Shown in pieces: positions 15,561 to 23,892 of a stretch of DNA of 32,271 nt (position 1 is the first letter of the stretch; every line of letters starts with the position of its first letter). The stretch covers positions 1 to 32,271 of the forward strand of contig JACQVR010000105.1 of the NCBI GenBank assembly GCA_016209705.1, given 5' to 3'. Made by a program: the position numbers and the translations under genes. The DNA is from Planctomycetota bacterium (GTDB lineage: Bacteria > Planctomycetota > MHYJ01 > JACPRB01). Below the pieces are notes generated by a model that ran no database searches, was not told the DNA's origin, and was given only the letters and a program-made list of their open reading frames with translations.

Positions 15561-18512
15561 TCATCTCTTTTCTTCCAGAGTATTTTTCTTTGTGTCTTGG
15601 TGTCTTGGCGGTTCAGGGATTTCGGGATTCGAGTTCCACACTTTCCCCAAGTACGTCGTGCGGGGACGCGTGTTCAGCTCGCCGAGCAGCGCATAATGCC
15701 GCGGCTCCGCGCGGCGCCGCGAAATCGCGGTCCGAGGATCGGCGATATTCCCGAACGTGATCGCCTTCACCGGGCAGACCTGCTGGCACGCGGTCCGGAT
15801 CTCGCCGTCCCGGATCGGGCGCCCCTCCTTGCCCGCGTGGATCCGCGCTTCGCTGATCCGCTGAACGCAGTAGGTGCACTTCTCCATCACGCCGCGTTCG
15901 CGCACGGAGACGTCCGGGTTGCGCATCAGCTTGAGCGCCGGCGACCTCGAGTCCGCGTATTGAAAAAAATTGAATCGCCGCACCTTGTAGGGGCAATTGT
16001 TCGAGCAGTAGCGGGTGCCCACGCAGCGGTTGTAAGTCATTTCATTGAGCCCCTCGTCGCTGTGCGTCGTGGCTCCGACCGGACAGACGGGCTCGCACGG
16101 CGCCTGCTCGCAATGCATGCAGGGGACCGGCTGGTGCAGGACTCTAGGAGCGGACGGATCTCCCTCGTAATAGCGATCGATGCGGATCCAGTGCATCTCG
16201 CGCCCCAGGAGAACCTGCGAGCGGCCCGCCGTCGGGATGTTGTTCTCCGCCTGGCAGGCGGTGACGCACGCGTTGCATCCCGTGCAAAGACTCAGATCGA
16301 TGGTCATCCCCCAGGCGTTCTCCGCCTCCGGATGTTCGGGATATAAGGAAGGCGCCGGCGTTTCGACGTGCTCCATGCGGCGGAAAACCTTCGGATCGGA
16401 CTGATAGGTCTCGACGGCCGCCTCACGGACCAGATGGCGCCCCTCCATGGCATGGTGGGTCTGAGTGCTCGCGAGCCGATGCCTCCCGCCGGCCTTTTCG
16501 ATCGTGGCTTCACCGCGGGTCCAGAGCCCGTCCATCGTGCGAAGCGCGTAGGCGTTGAAGCCCAAGCCGTTCCCGACCCGGCCGGCCCGCGAGCGGCCGT
16601 ATCCCAAATGGAGCGTGACGCAATTCTCGGCCTGTCCGGGCAGGATCCATAGGGGGGCCCGGACGCGCCGCTCGCCGCGGATCACCTCGACGACGTCTTC
16701 CTGCTTCAGGCCCAGTCGTGCCGCCGTGGCCGGGGCCACCATGGCGGCGTTTTCCCATGTCAGCTTGGTGAGCGGTTTGGGAAGCTCCTGCAACCAGGCG
16801 TTGTTGGCGTAGCTCCCGTCCCAGATGGTAGGGTCGGGGCGAAAGGCGATTTCCAAACCGCCGGGTGGGACCGCCCATTCTTCATCTATGTCCCGCCGGA
16901 TCGAGACCGGGACGGACGGGAGAGCCGAGCCCGCGACCACTCCGTCATGCAGCGCTTTCAACCAGGCTTTCTCGCCTCCCAGGCGCTCCTGCCAGTACTC
17001 CTTCACCGTGTCATGCGCGTTCCGGTTCGGAGTTCCGAGCAGCACGGAGAGAAACTCGTGCGGCGACTTTCCGCCGTACAGCGGAGCGATCAGCGGCTGC
17101 TGGAGGGCGACTGTCCCGTCGTACGCGCGCGCGTCGCCCCACGTTTCGAGGAAATGCACTTGAGGAACATGCCAATGGCACAGGCGTGAGGTTTCGTCCT
17201 CATACAGCGACGCGTGGACGCGAAACGCGGCCCGCTCGAAGCGCTTCGAAAGTTCCAGATCGGCCGGCGCGGTATAGATGGGATTTCCTCCGAGGATGAA
17301 CAACGCCTCGACCCGCCCGGCTTTCAAGTCTTCCACCAACTCGGCCAGCGATCCGGCCGGATCCGCCGGTCCCGCCTCGACCGGTTCGCAGAAGTCGACG
17401 GTTTGTCCGATGTTCCCCAGGGCGTCGTTCACCACATGGGCCAGGGCATGCACCCACGGCGGCTGTGTTTCTCCGACGAGGACGACGCTCGTTCCTCGAT
17501 GCCGTTTCAAATCCCGAGCGACCGCGGCCAGCCAGTCATCCTCGGGATCGGCATCCTCGAGGATCGCCCGCGAGAGCTTGCGCGCCAGGGAGTGCAGGAG
17601 CGACGGCGGCGCGGCGCGGCGATGGTCCGCCATCGCGCCCGTGATCGAAGGCGTGCTCTCGATCGCGTAGAGCCGGTTGATCGGCGCGCCCGAAGCCGGG
17701 TCGCGGCGCCGAGCGAAGTCGCGCGCATAACGCACGCGGCCGGGTCCCCAGGCCATGAAGTCCGCGTCCAGCGACACGACCACGTCCGCGCTTTCGAAGC
17801 GGTATCGCGGCGTGAGGTTCCGTCCGAGCGCGCGGATCGTGCCGGCGGCTTCGTTGGCACGGCCGACCGGGTCCCAGACGTGCCACTTCGCTGCCGGGAA
17901 TCGTGCCTGGAACCGGCGGATCTGATCCGCCAGCGACGGCGAGGTGACGGTTTCGGTGAGAAGGCGCAGCCCGGCGCCCCCGGAGTCTTGATGCGACTTG
18001 AGCATCGCGTCCACGGCGGTGAGAAACGAGACCCAGGTGCTGATGCGCCCGGCGCGCGTGACGACTTGGGATCGCTCGGGATCGAAAAGCGTCAGGAGCT
18101 CCGCCTGCGCCAGGGCGTCCGTCGCGCCCAGGCTGGCGGGGTGGTCCGGATTGCCTTCGATCTTCGTGGGCCGGCCCTCGTGGCTTTCGACCAGCAGTCC
18201 GAGCGCATAGCCTCCCAGCGCGGACGCCGTCGCGTAATGAAGGGGCTTCCCCGGCACGGCGAGTTCCGGCGGGACGGCGTGGGGGACGATCTTCTCATCC
18301 GGCTCCCGGGTGCAGGACGCGGTGCCGGCGAGGGCCAGGGCCGCGGCCATGGTCTTGAGGAATTCGCGCCGCGTGGCGTCGTTCTCACCCATCCGGACTC
18401 CATGAGGGAATTCGGAGCGCAGCCGGAGCGAGAACTCCGGCGAGCCGGCGAGTTCCTCGAGGCTGCGCCAGTAGGCCTTGCCCGCGCCGTCCACGGAATG
18501 GAATGGGCTCAT
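15561..18512 (-). CDS. actB: Alternative complex III subunit ActB (molybdopterin-fold plus iron-sulfur protein)
   Basis: 983 aa. The N-terminus has a twin-arginine signal (TRREFLKTMAAALALAGTAS, near residue 48). A long region resembling molybdopterin oxidoreductases follows (about 90-730), which in this family carries no molybdenum. The C-terminal domain holds four Fe-S motifs: LCTGCNACVTACQAENNIP, CMHCEQAPCEPVCPVGATTH, VGTRYCSNNCPYKVRRF, and CTYCVQRISEA with CQQVCPVKAI. They fit three [4Fe-4S] and one [3Fe-4S]. The fused layout is the norm for ActB. The start ATG at 18512 overlaps the actA stop. The last ~17 residues come from a repeat arm. Confidence 0.96.
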   Translation of the reverse strand: MSPFHSVDGAGKAYWRSLEELAGSPEFSLRLRSEFPHGVRMGENDATRREFLKTMAAALALAGTASCTREPDEKIVPHAVPPELAVPGKPLHYATASALGGYALGLLVESHEGRPTKIEGNPDHPASLGATDALAQAELLTLFDPERSQVVTRAGRISTWVSFLTAVDAMLKSHQDSGGAGLRLLTETVTSPSLADQIRRFQARFPAAKWHVWDPVGRANEAAGTIRALGRNLTPRYRFESADVVVSLDADFMAWGPGRVRYARDFARRRDPASGAPINRLYAIESTPSITGAMADHRRAAPPSLLHSLARKLSRAILEDADPEDDWLAAVARDLKRHRGTSVVLVGETQPPWVHALAHVVNDALGNIGQTVDFCEPVEAGPADPAGSLAELVEDLKAGRVEALFILGGNPIYTAPADLELSKRFERAAFRVHASLYEDETSRLCHWHVPQVHFLETWGDARAYDGTVALQQPLIAPLYGGKSPHEFLSVLLGTPNRNAHDTVKEYWQERLGGEKAWLKALHDGVVAGSALPSVPVSIRRDIDEEWAVPPGGLEIAFRPDPTIWDGSYANNAWLQELPKPLTKLTWENAAMVAPATAARLGLKQEDVVEVIRGERRVRAPLWILPGQAENCVTLHLGYGRSRAGRVGNGLGFNAYALRTMDGLWTRGEATIEKAGGRHRLASTQTHHAMEGRHLVREAAVETYQSDPKVFRRMEHVETPAPSLYPEHPEAENAWGMTIDLSLCTGCNACVTACQAENNIPTAGRSQVLLGREMHWIRIDRYYEGDPSAPRVLHQPVPCMHCEQAPCEPVCPVGATTHSDEGLNEMTYNRCVGTRYCSNNCPYKVRRFNFFQYADSRSPALKLMRNPDVSVRERGVMEKCTYCVQRISEARIHAGKEGRPIRDGEIRTACQQVCPVKAITFGNIADPRTAISRRRAEPRHYALLGELNTRPRTTYLGKVWNSNPEIPEPPRHQDTKKNTLEEKR
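15588..15615. repeat. CAAGACAC repeat arm (actB side)
   Basis: CTTTGTGTCTTGGTGTCTTG with GCGGTTCA, inverted relative to 15460-15488. It encodes the ActB C-terminal residues PPRHQDTKK on the other strand. About 100 bp separate the arms and contain smaller AACCGCCAAAT-like words. Confidence 0.85.
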
Positions 18513-19150
18513 CGGTGGCAGAAGGAGCAATTGGTTTTGGACTTGATGTCGTACTCTTTCACGAGGCGCGCGCCCATGCCGGGCGGCGTCTCCCACGCGG
18601 GGTCGAACACGGCCTCCCGAGGTCGCACGTAGTTTTCGGGATGGCGGTGGCACTCCAGGCACCATTCCATAAAGAGGGTGTGCGTCTTCCACGTCAGGGG
18701 CATTTCGTCTACGCGGCCGTGGCAGGTAACGCAGCCGATTCCCTTGGCCACGTGAATTGAGTGGTCGAAGTACGCGAAATCGGGCAGGTCATGCACGCGG
18801 GTCCACGCGATGGGAAGGCCGGAGCGGAAGCTCTCCCGCACCGGTTCCAGCACGGGGCTGTCGGCCCAGATTTGCGAGTGGCAGTGCATGCACGTCTTGA
18901 CGGCGGGGATGCCGGCGAACGGCCCCTCTTCGACGGAGGTGTGGCAATACCGGCAATCGATGCCGACCCCGGCGACGTGATGCTTGTGGCTGAAGGGAAC
19001 GGGTTGCGGCCGGGCCACGCCGGCGCCGGTCACGTACGCCGATCGATAGACGCGCCCCCAAAGCCAGGCGCCGAGCGCCAGGAAGAAGACGGCGCCGAAA
19101 ATGCCGGCTTTCGCGACGACGTTGGCGGCCGGATGGAAGAGCTGCGCCAT
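18509..19150 (-). CDS. actA: Alternative complex III subunit ActA, pentaheme cytochrome c
   Basis: 213 aa. One N-terminal membrane helix (AGIFGAVFFLALGAWLWG) precedes five heme-binding motifs: CRYCH, CMHCH, CVTCH, CLECH and CSFCH. Five hemes with the spacing FSHKHH...CRYCHTSVEEGPFAGIP is the ActA pattern. The subunit faces the periplasm and relays electrons from ActB. The start at the ATG at 19150 (MAQLFHPAANVVAKAG) has GGAGG upstream; a further ATG lies two codons earlier. It is the first gene of the twelve-gene respiratory operon. Confidence 0.96.
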   Translation of the reverse strand: MAQLFHPAANVVAKAGIFGAVFFLALGAWLWGRVYRSAYVTGAGVARPQPVPFSHKHHVAGVGIDCRYCHTSVEEGPFAGIPAVKTCMHCHSQIWADSPVLEPVRESFRSGLPIAWTRVHDLPDFAYFDHSIHVAKGIGCVTCHGRVDEMPLTWKTHTLFMEWCLECHRHPENYVRPREAVFDPAWETPPGMGARLVKEYDIKSKTNCSFCHR

Positions 19151-19356
19151 CTCATCCTCCGCAAGTCCCTTTCGAAAGGCCTTCGTGCATAAAGGGGCGA
19201 TGTGACGCCCGTTCGGATGGTACCTCGCGGGCGGACCCAAGCGCGGGAGCGGAGAGGGCGAGAGTTTCGGGAGGCCGCTTGGCGATCCGGCGCTTCAAAA
19301 GGCCGAGACGCTCACCAAGAGCACTCTATCGCTGATTGGAAGTCTGTCCAGGAATT

Positions 19357-20049
19357 TCAGAATCGCCACATCAACCCGGCGGTCAGGAATCCGATGCGGT
19401 CGCCCGAGTCGGCGATGGCGATGTGGGGGTCCAACGTGACCCAGAGCCGAGCGACCAGCCTCCGGCTGATTAGCCCGCCGACAGCGAGGGCGACGCCGTT
19501 TTCAAGCCCCCGGGCGACTTCGAGGAATCCGTACTGGAGGCCGATCTGGCCGCGAACGAGCCAGTCCTCCTCCTGGACGAACGCATAGTCCAACGCGAGA
19601 CCGAAAAACAAGGGATGGCCGGCCATGTTGTCCAGGTCCGGATCGAAATCGCGTTCGACGGAGGTGGCGAAGAACTGAGCCACCACGCCTACGTCTTCAC
19701 GACCGCTCTCCGGGGACGACCAGCGCGGAATGGGAATCCGGAAGGCGGCGCGCGCGCAGGATTCCGGCTCCGCGTCGAAATCGGGGCTGAAAATCGCCAC
19801 GCCCAGGGAGAGGGACGCCTCCAGACGGCTGAAATCCAAGATAAGGCGCTCCACCGCCGCGCCTCTCGATTCGTCCTGGAAGCGATCGATCCCTGAAACC
19901 GGCCCTTCGATCGGATCGTCCTGCCGAGGCCGTCGCTCCGGAACGGCCGGAAGCTGAAGGCTTTCGTCCGACATGTCCAGGTGGGCGTCCTGGGCCGGAA
20001 TGGCGAGCCCAAGAGCGAGCATCCATCCCGCCGCGGAGAGCGACATCAT
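19357..20049 (-). CDS. Secreted protein, probable outer-membrane beta-barrel
   Basis: 230 aa, no firm family. A signal-like N-terminus (MMSLSAAGWMLALGLAIPAQ) is followed by an acidic region, then amphipathic strands with aromatic ends such as GVAIFSPDF, HPLFFGLALDYAF, LVRGQIGLQYGFLEV and LISRRLVARLWVTLDPHI. It closes with FLTAGLMWRF; a terminal Phe after alternating hydrophobics is typical of outer-membrane barrels. The start ATG at 20049 overlaps the stop of the large cadherin-like gene (ATGA) with AGGA upstream, so the two are coupled. The barrel could anchor or export its neighbour; that is inference. Confidence 0.7.
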   Translation of the reverse strand: MMSLSAAGWMLALGLAIPAQDAHLDMSDESLQLPAVPERRPRQDDPIEGPVSGIDRFQDESRGAAVERLILDFSRLEASLSLGVAIFSPDFDAEPESCARAAFRIPIPRWSSPESGREDVGVVAQFFATSVERDFDPDLDNMAGHPLFFGLALDYAFVQEEDWLVRGQIGLQYGFLEVARGLENGVALAVGGLISRRLVARLWVTLDPHIAIADSGDRIGFLTAGLMWRF

Positions 20050-23003
20050 GCATTCCTGCCTTTCGTGATTCTTGTCCTGACGGTCCGGAAGGCCCCGCTC
20101 AGGAGGAGCGCTCCGACGAGCATCCCCATCGATCCGGCGGGGCCGCCGGGAACGGCGCTGCCCGAGCAATACCCGGCGCGCTTCGAACCGGGATCGCGGA
20201 CATCCGCGACCGTGATGGTGACGGTGGTCGCGGGCGAGCCGGAGACGCCGTCGTAAGCCATGTAGGTGAACTTATCGGTACCGAAGAAATTGATGTCCGG
20301 AGCGTACACAAACGAGCCATCCGGATGCAGCTCCAGCGAACCAAAGGAGGGACCCGAAATCAGCACGGCGGCCAGCGGGTTGCCTTCCAGGTCGCTGTCG
20401 TTGACGAGGAGGCCCGGAGCTCCGATGAAGAGCGCGGTGTCCTCATCCATCGAGTACGCATCCTCGTTCGCCACGGGCGGATCGTTCACGTCGGCGACGG
20501 AGAGAAAGACAGTCGCGACGTCCGAAACCAGCTCGCCGTCGTAGCAACGGTACGTGAACGAATCCGGGCCGTTGTAATTCGCATTTGGAATGTAGGTGAA
20601 CGAGCCGTCGGAGCTCAGGTTCAGCGTTCCATTCGACGTCCCGGAGACCAAGAAGACCGTGAGCGGATCATTTTCGACATCCAGATCGTTGGCGAGCAGG
20701 CCTCCGATCGCGGTCACGTTCAGGGGTGAATCTTCCTGGACCGTAAAAGCGTCGTCCAGAGCGGAGGGAGGATCGTTGACGGGATGCACGGTGATGGCGA
20801 CGGTGGCGGTGTTCGACATGAATTCCCCGTCGCTCACCTCGTAATCGAACTGGTCCATGCCGTTGAAGTCGGGTTCTGGCGTGTAGGTGAATGACCCGTC
20901 CGCGTTCAGCGTGACCGTTCCGTGGAGAGGACCGGACACGACCGAAGGCGTGAGAATTTCGGCGTCCGGATCCACGTCATTGGAAAGGACGCCCGGCGCC
21001 GAGACCGCGAGCGGCGCATCTTCGTCGGTGGCGTAGGCGTCGTCGGCGGCTACCGGCAAGTCGTTCTGCGGCGCCACGGTGATCGATATCGTGTCCGTAT
21101 CGCTGAGCGCTCCGCTCTGGCCCGAATTCCCCAGATCTTCGGTATGGATTTCGAGGCTTGCCGGTCCGACGTAGTCGAGGGAAGGGACGAATGTCAAATC
21201 GACGAGCGCCGCGTTGATTTGGTCCAGCATTCCCCGGAAGGTCATGCTCGCGTCGTCCGTGCCGTCTCCGATCAAGAACGTCAGTCCGTCGGTGCGGCCC
21301 AGCGTGAGCGCACCGTTGGTGGCGGTCAGGCGAACTTCCATCTGGCCTGATTCCACGTCGTAGTCGAAGATGGACATGAGATTGGCGTTGCCTTCGGAGA
21401 ACGCGAGCGGAGTGTCCTCCGCGGTGCTTTGGGGATCGGGAATATTGTTGACGGGAGCATCGTTGTTGAAGCAGTCGGCGCTCGATGTGGTGCCGGGGAT
21501 ATCCTCGCGAGTCAGCGACGTGGATAACGCGGTCCCCGGATTGCTGCCCGCCCCCGAAGACGCTCCCCACGGGATGCCTCCTCCCGTCAGGCCGTTCGCG
21601 CCTCCGCTGAGATCAGGCGTTCCGTTGGCGGGGCTGGAGAGTCGCGCCACACCGCCGCCTCCGCCGCCGCCGGGGCCCACGTTGTTTCCGCCCAAGTGGG
21701 CGTCCGCTCCGTCGCCTCCCTTGGCGATGACGGCAAGATCGGTCCAGGCGCCGCTTCGGGCGATGCAGAGGACGGAGCCTCCGGCTCCTCCTCCTCCTCC
21801 TCCGTCTGAACCGGTGGTCAAGGCGTTTGCGCCGCTGGCGTTGATGGTTCCCCCGCCGGATACCGTGCCGGATCTGATGATGACGATTCCGCCGCCGGCC
21901 GCGCCATGGCTGGGAGCTCCTCCGCTGCTGTTGCTGTTGCGGCTTCCGGATCCGCCCCCGCCGCCCATCAGCAGCCGGCCGGCCGATCCCGTCACCGCGG
22001 CGCCGCCATGCCCGCCGGTAGGCGCGCCGGCTTCGCTGTCGCCGCCTCGACCGCCGGCGCCCCCGTTGCCGCCGCCGCCGGCGCCCGCGTTGTCCGAGTT
22101 GCCGCTGCTGTCCAAACCGTTGTTGCCGCCGCCGCCGGCGTTGCCCGGAGCTCCCCGCCCGCGGCTTCCGTTCGGGTAGCCTTCGAAACCCGTGTCGAGC
22201 ACCGTATCCGTGAAGGCGTCGTACACGAATCGAGGCGTGCCGGCGAACCCTTCGCCCTTGTTTCCGTTTCGCGGAGCGCTCGCGGGCGTGCGATAGTCGG
22301 TCGGTTCGGTGGACGGTCCGGTTCCGATCGGGAACTGTCCCCCGCCGCCCCGAAATCCCCTTCCCACTACGGAGACGGTGGCGTTGCCCAGACTCAGATT
22401 CTGTTGCACGTCGATGACCAAGACGCCGCCCGTGGACCCATCCCAGGGGCGACACGTCAAGCCGGAGGTCAGCGTCGCGTTCGCGTATCGGGGGACGCGG
22501 ATGACTTGATAGCGCCGCTGGCCTTGCGCGCTCGTGGAGTCGGCGAAGGTGTAACGGTGGATGAGCCCATCGTTGGGACCCATCCCATGAATGGGCAGGG
22601 AGCCCCCGATGACCGATCCGTTGGCCACGACGAATTCGTACAAGCCCGAACTGTTCACCGCCGTCGTCCCCGAGGCGGGATCACCGGGCACGCCGTCGCC
22701 ATAGGAGCTGGTGTTCGTGGCGTTGATCGCGGCGTCTTGCATCTGGATGACCAGCAGGAGGTCGCCGGCGCCGATCGCTTTGGCGGCGCCGGTGGGAACC
22801 CCTACCGGAATGGAGGTCGCGCCGACGGATACGGAACCCGTTGCGGGGTAATAGGTATTGACGACCCCGTTGAGGTTGCCCCCGGGGTCCAACGGCGACC
22901 AGGCGCAGACCTCGCCTTGCTGTGCCAGGGCGACGCTCGGCGCGAGGAGCAAGAGGAAGGTTCCCGAACGGCGAACGAGCTGGATCAAGGGTGTGGGGAT
23001 CAT
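20046..23003 (-). CDS. Large secreted protein with Gly-rich region and cadherin/tandem-95-like repeats
   Basis: 985 aa. A signal peptide (SGTFLLLLAPSVALAQ) leads a ~230-residue domain of unknown type. A Gly/Asn/Ser-rich stretch follows (about 230-470), then a bridging region. Three related repeats of about 95 residues (about 660-950) have the pattern NDPPxAxDDAY...ED...L...NDxD...GTxxLxxDGSFTYxP...DxFxYxxxDG. This is the cadherin-like/VCBS type that usually binds calcium and mediates adhesion. The tail has a Cys/Gly/Ser motif (YCSGSAVPGGPAG), one hydrophobic helix and basic residues, like sorting signals of the MYXO- or GlyGly-CTERM kind. A matching sortase is not in the window. A good promoter lies upstream. 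Confidence 0.85.
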   Translation of the reverse strand: MIPTPLIQLVRRSGTFLLLLAPSVALAQQGEVCAWSPLDPGGNLNGVVNTYYPATGSVSVGATSIPVGVPTGAAKAIGAGDLLLVIQMQDAAINATNTSSYGDGVPGDPASGTTAVNSSGLYEFVVANGSVIGGSLPIHGMGPNDGLIHRYTFADSTSAQGQRRYQVIRVPRYANATLTSGLTCRPWDGSTGGVLVIDVQQNLSLGNATVSVVGRGFRGGGGQFPIGTGPSTEPTDYRTPASAPRNGNKGEGFAGTPRFVYDAFTDTVLDTGFEGYPNGSRGRGAPGNAGGGGNNGLDSSGNSDNAGAGGGGNGGAGGRGGDSEAGAPTGGHGGAAVTGSAGRLLMGGGGGSGSRNSNSSGGAPSHGAAGGGIVIIRSGTVSGGGTINASGANALTTGSDGGGGGGAGGSVLCIARSGAWTDLAVIAKGGDGADAHLGGNNVGPGGGGGGGVARLSSPANGTPDLSGGANGLTGGGIPWGASSGAGSNPGTALSTSLTREDIPGTTSSADCFNNDAPVNNIPDPQSTAEDTPLAFSEGNANLMSIFDYDVESGQMEVRLTATNGALTLGRTDGLTFLIGDGTDDASMTFRGMLDQINAALVDLTFVPSLDYVGPASLEIHTEDLGNSGQSGALSDTDTISITVAPQNDLPVAADDAYATDEDAPLAVSAPGVLSNDVDPDAEILTPSVVSGPLHGTVTLNADGSFTYTPEPDFNGMDQFDYEVSDGEFMSNTATVAITVHPVNDPPSALDDAFTVQEDSPLNVTAIGGLLANDLDVENDPLTVFLVSGTSNGTLNLSSDGSFTYIPNANYNGPDSFTYRCYDGELVSDVATVFLSVADVNDPPVANEDAYSMDEDTALFIGAPGLLVNDSDLEGNPLAAVLISGPSFGSLELHPDGSFVYAPDINFFGTDKFTYMAYDGVSGSPATTVTITVADVRDPGSKRAGYCSGSAVPGGPAGSMGMLVGALLLSGAFRTVRTRITKGRNA

Positions 23004-23037
23004 TGCTTTAGAAGTTCCATTTACTGTGAATGATGAT

Positions 23038-23066
23038 CTTATAATATTGAAACTTCAGGGCGTCAA
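23038..23066 (-). promoter_or_regulatory. Sigma70-type promoter of the cadherin-like gene
   Basis: On the minus strand TTGACG (23061-23066) and TATAAG (23038-23043) each match consensus at five of six bases and are 17 bp apart. The region is distinctly AT-rich against its surroundings. Transcription would begin near 23031, about 28 nt before the ATG at 23003. Confidence 0.7.
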
Positions 23067-23170
23067 GAGGGGAGCGGAATTTATGCTGCATATTTTCAAA
23101 AAATCTGGCCTAGGTGCAATTCCGATTCTGGAGCTTACCGCGCGCACCGGGCTTCGGTACCCTGCCCCGC

Positions 23171-23551
23171 GTGTGGTACGGGGGGGTCGATCTCGGAAAG
23201 CGGAACAGCAAGATCGTCGTCTTGTCGGCGGGCGGGAAAACCATCCTGGAGGCGGGCGTCAAGACGACGGCCGAATCGTTTCGGCGGATCTTCGCCCAGA
23301 TGGAGGGTCCCGGCGAGATCGCGTGCGAGCCGTCCATCCGTGCCCATTGGTTGGCCGCAGAGTTCGAGCATCTCGGCATTCCCGTTCGTATCGGCGACCC
23401 TTCCAGGATTCGGCGGCTGAGCAAGACAAAACTGAAGAAAGGTCGCATTGACGGACGCACCTTGGCGGAGCTGCTGCGGTCCGGACTCTTTCCGGACCTG
23501 CGGATTCCGCCTTCGAAGACGGCATGGACATTCAGCTATGATCCCAAATAA
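23171..23551 (+). pseudogene. IS110-family transposase remnant (N-terminal part)
   Basis: 126 aa from a GTG at 23171. The DEDD-type RuvC-like N-terminal domain of IS110 transposases is recognisable: WYGGVDLGKRNSKIVVL with the first Asp, GEIACEPSIRAHWLAAEF with the Glu, and DPSRIRRLSKTKLKKGRIDG with a later Asp. A full protein is over 300 aa and ends in a second domain with a catalytic Ser. Here the frame leaves the family after LRIPPSKTA and stops, so it is inactive. Neither IS end nor the non-coding bridge-RNA segment is recognisable. It lies 52 bp from the 3' end of tRNA-Ser. Confidence 0.8.
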
Positions 23552-23603
23552 GCCGCGGTCCTGGGGAACCGAGCCGTGATTCAAATGGGCGGGGGCGTCG
23601 GAG

Positions 23604-23690
23604 CGGAGAGGGTGGGATTCGAACCCACGGACCCCTTTCGAGGTCACTCGCTTTCGAGGCGAGCCCGATCGGCCGCTCCGGCACCTCTCC
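23604..23690 (-). tRNA. tRNA-Ser (CGA anticodon)
   Basis: 87 nt with the long variable arm of a class II tRNA. The acceptor stem GGAGAGG pairs with CCTCTCC, and discriminator G follows. The anticodon arm CTCGC-CTCGAAA-GCGAG gives CGA, which reads UCG. The T arm contains GTGGGTTCGAATCCCAC. CCA is not encoded. It reads serine codons common in GC-rich genes. Confidence 0.96.
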
Positions 23691-23892
23691 ATGGTCAGGG
23701 GGGCGCGACCCGCCTTCGCGATGGCCGTCGCCGCCGGCGGCGAGAGTGAAGCTGCGGGTGGGCTTCGGCGGGTGCACTGTATCACGGACGCCGCTTCGCC
23801 GCAACCCGCCTGCGCGCCTTGTAGGAGGCGCACCGGCGGGCAAGCCCCAACGCGTCGTTGTCACGCCCTGTGCGGCCGGGTAAACTCAAATC

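Noticed and set aside
15561..18512. ActB as a catalytic molybdenum enzyme
   Set aside because: The operon context and fused iron-sulfur domain match ActB of alternative complex III, which carries no molybdenum cofactor.
23100..23551. Intact IS110 element with bridge RNA
   Set aside because: The second transposase domain is missing and no ends can be defined, so it is called a remnant only.
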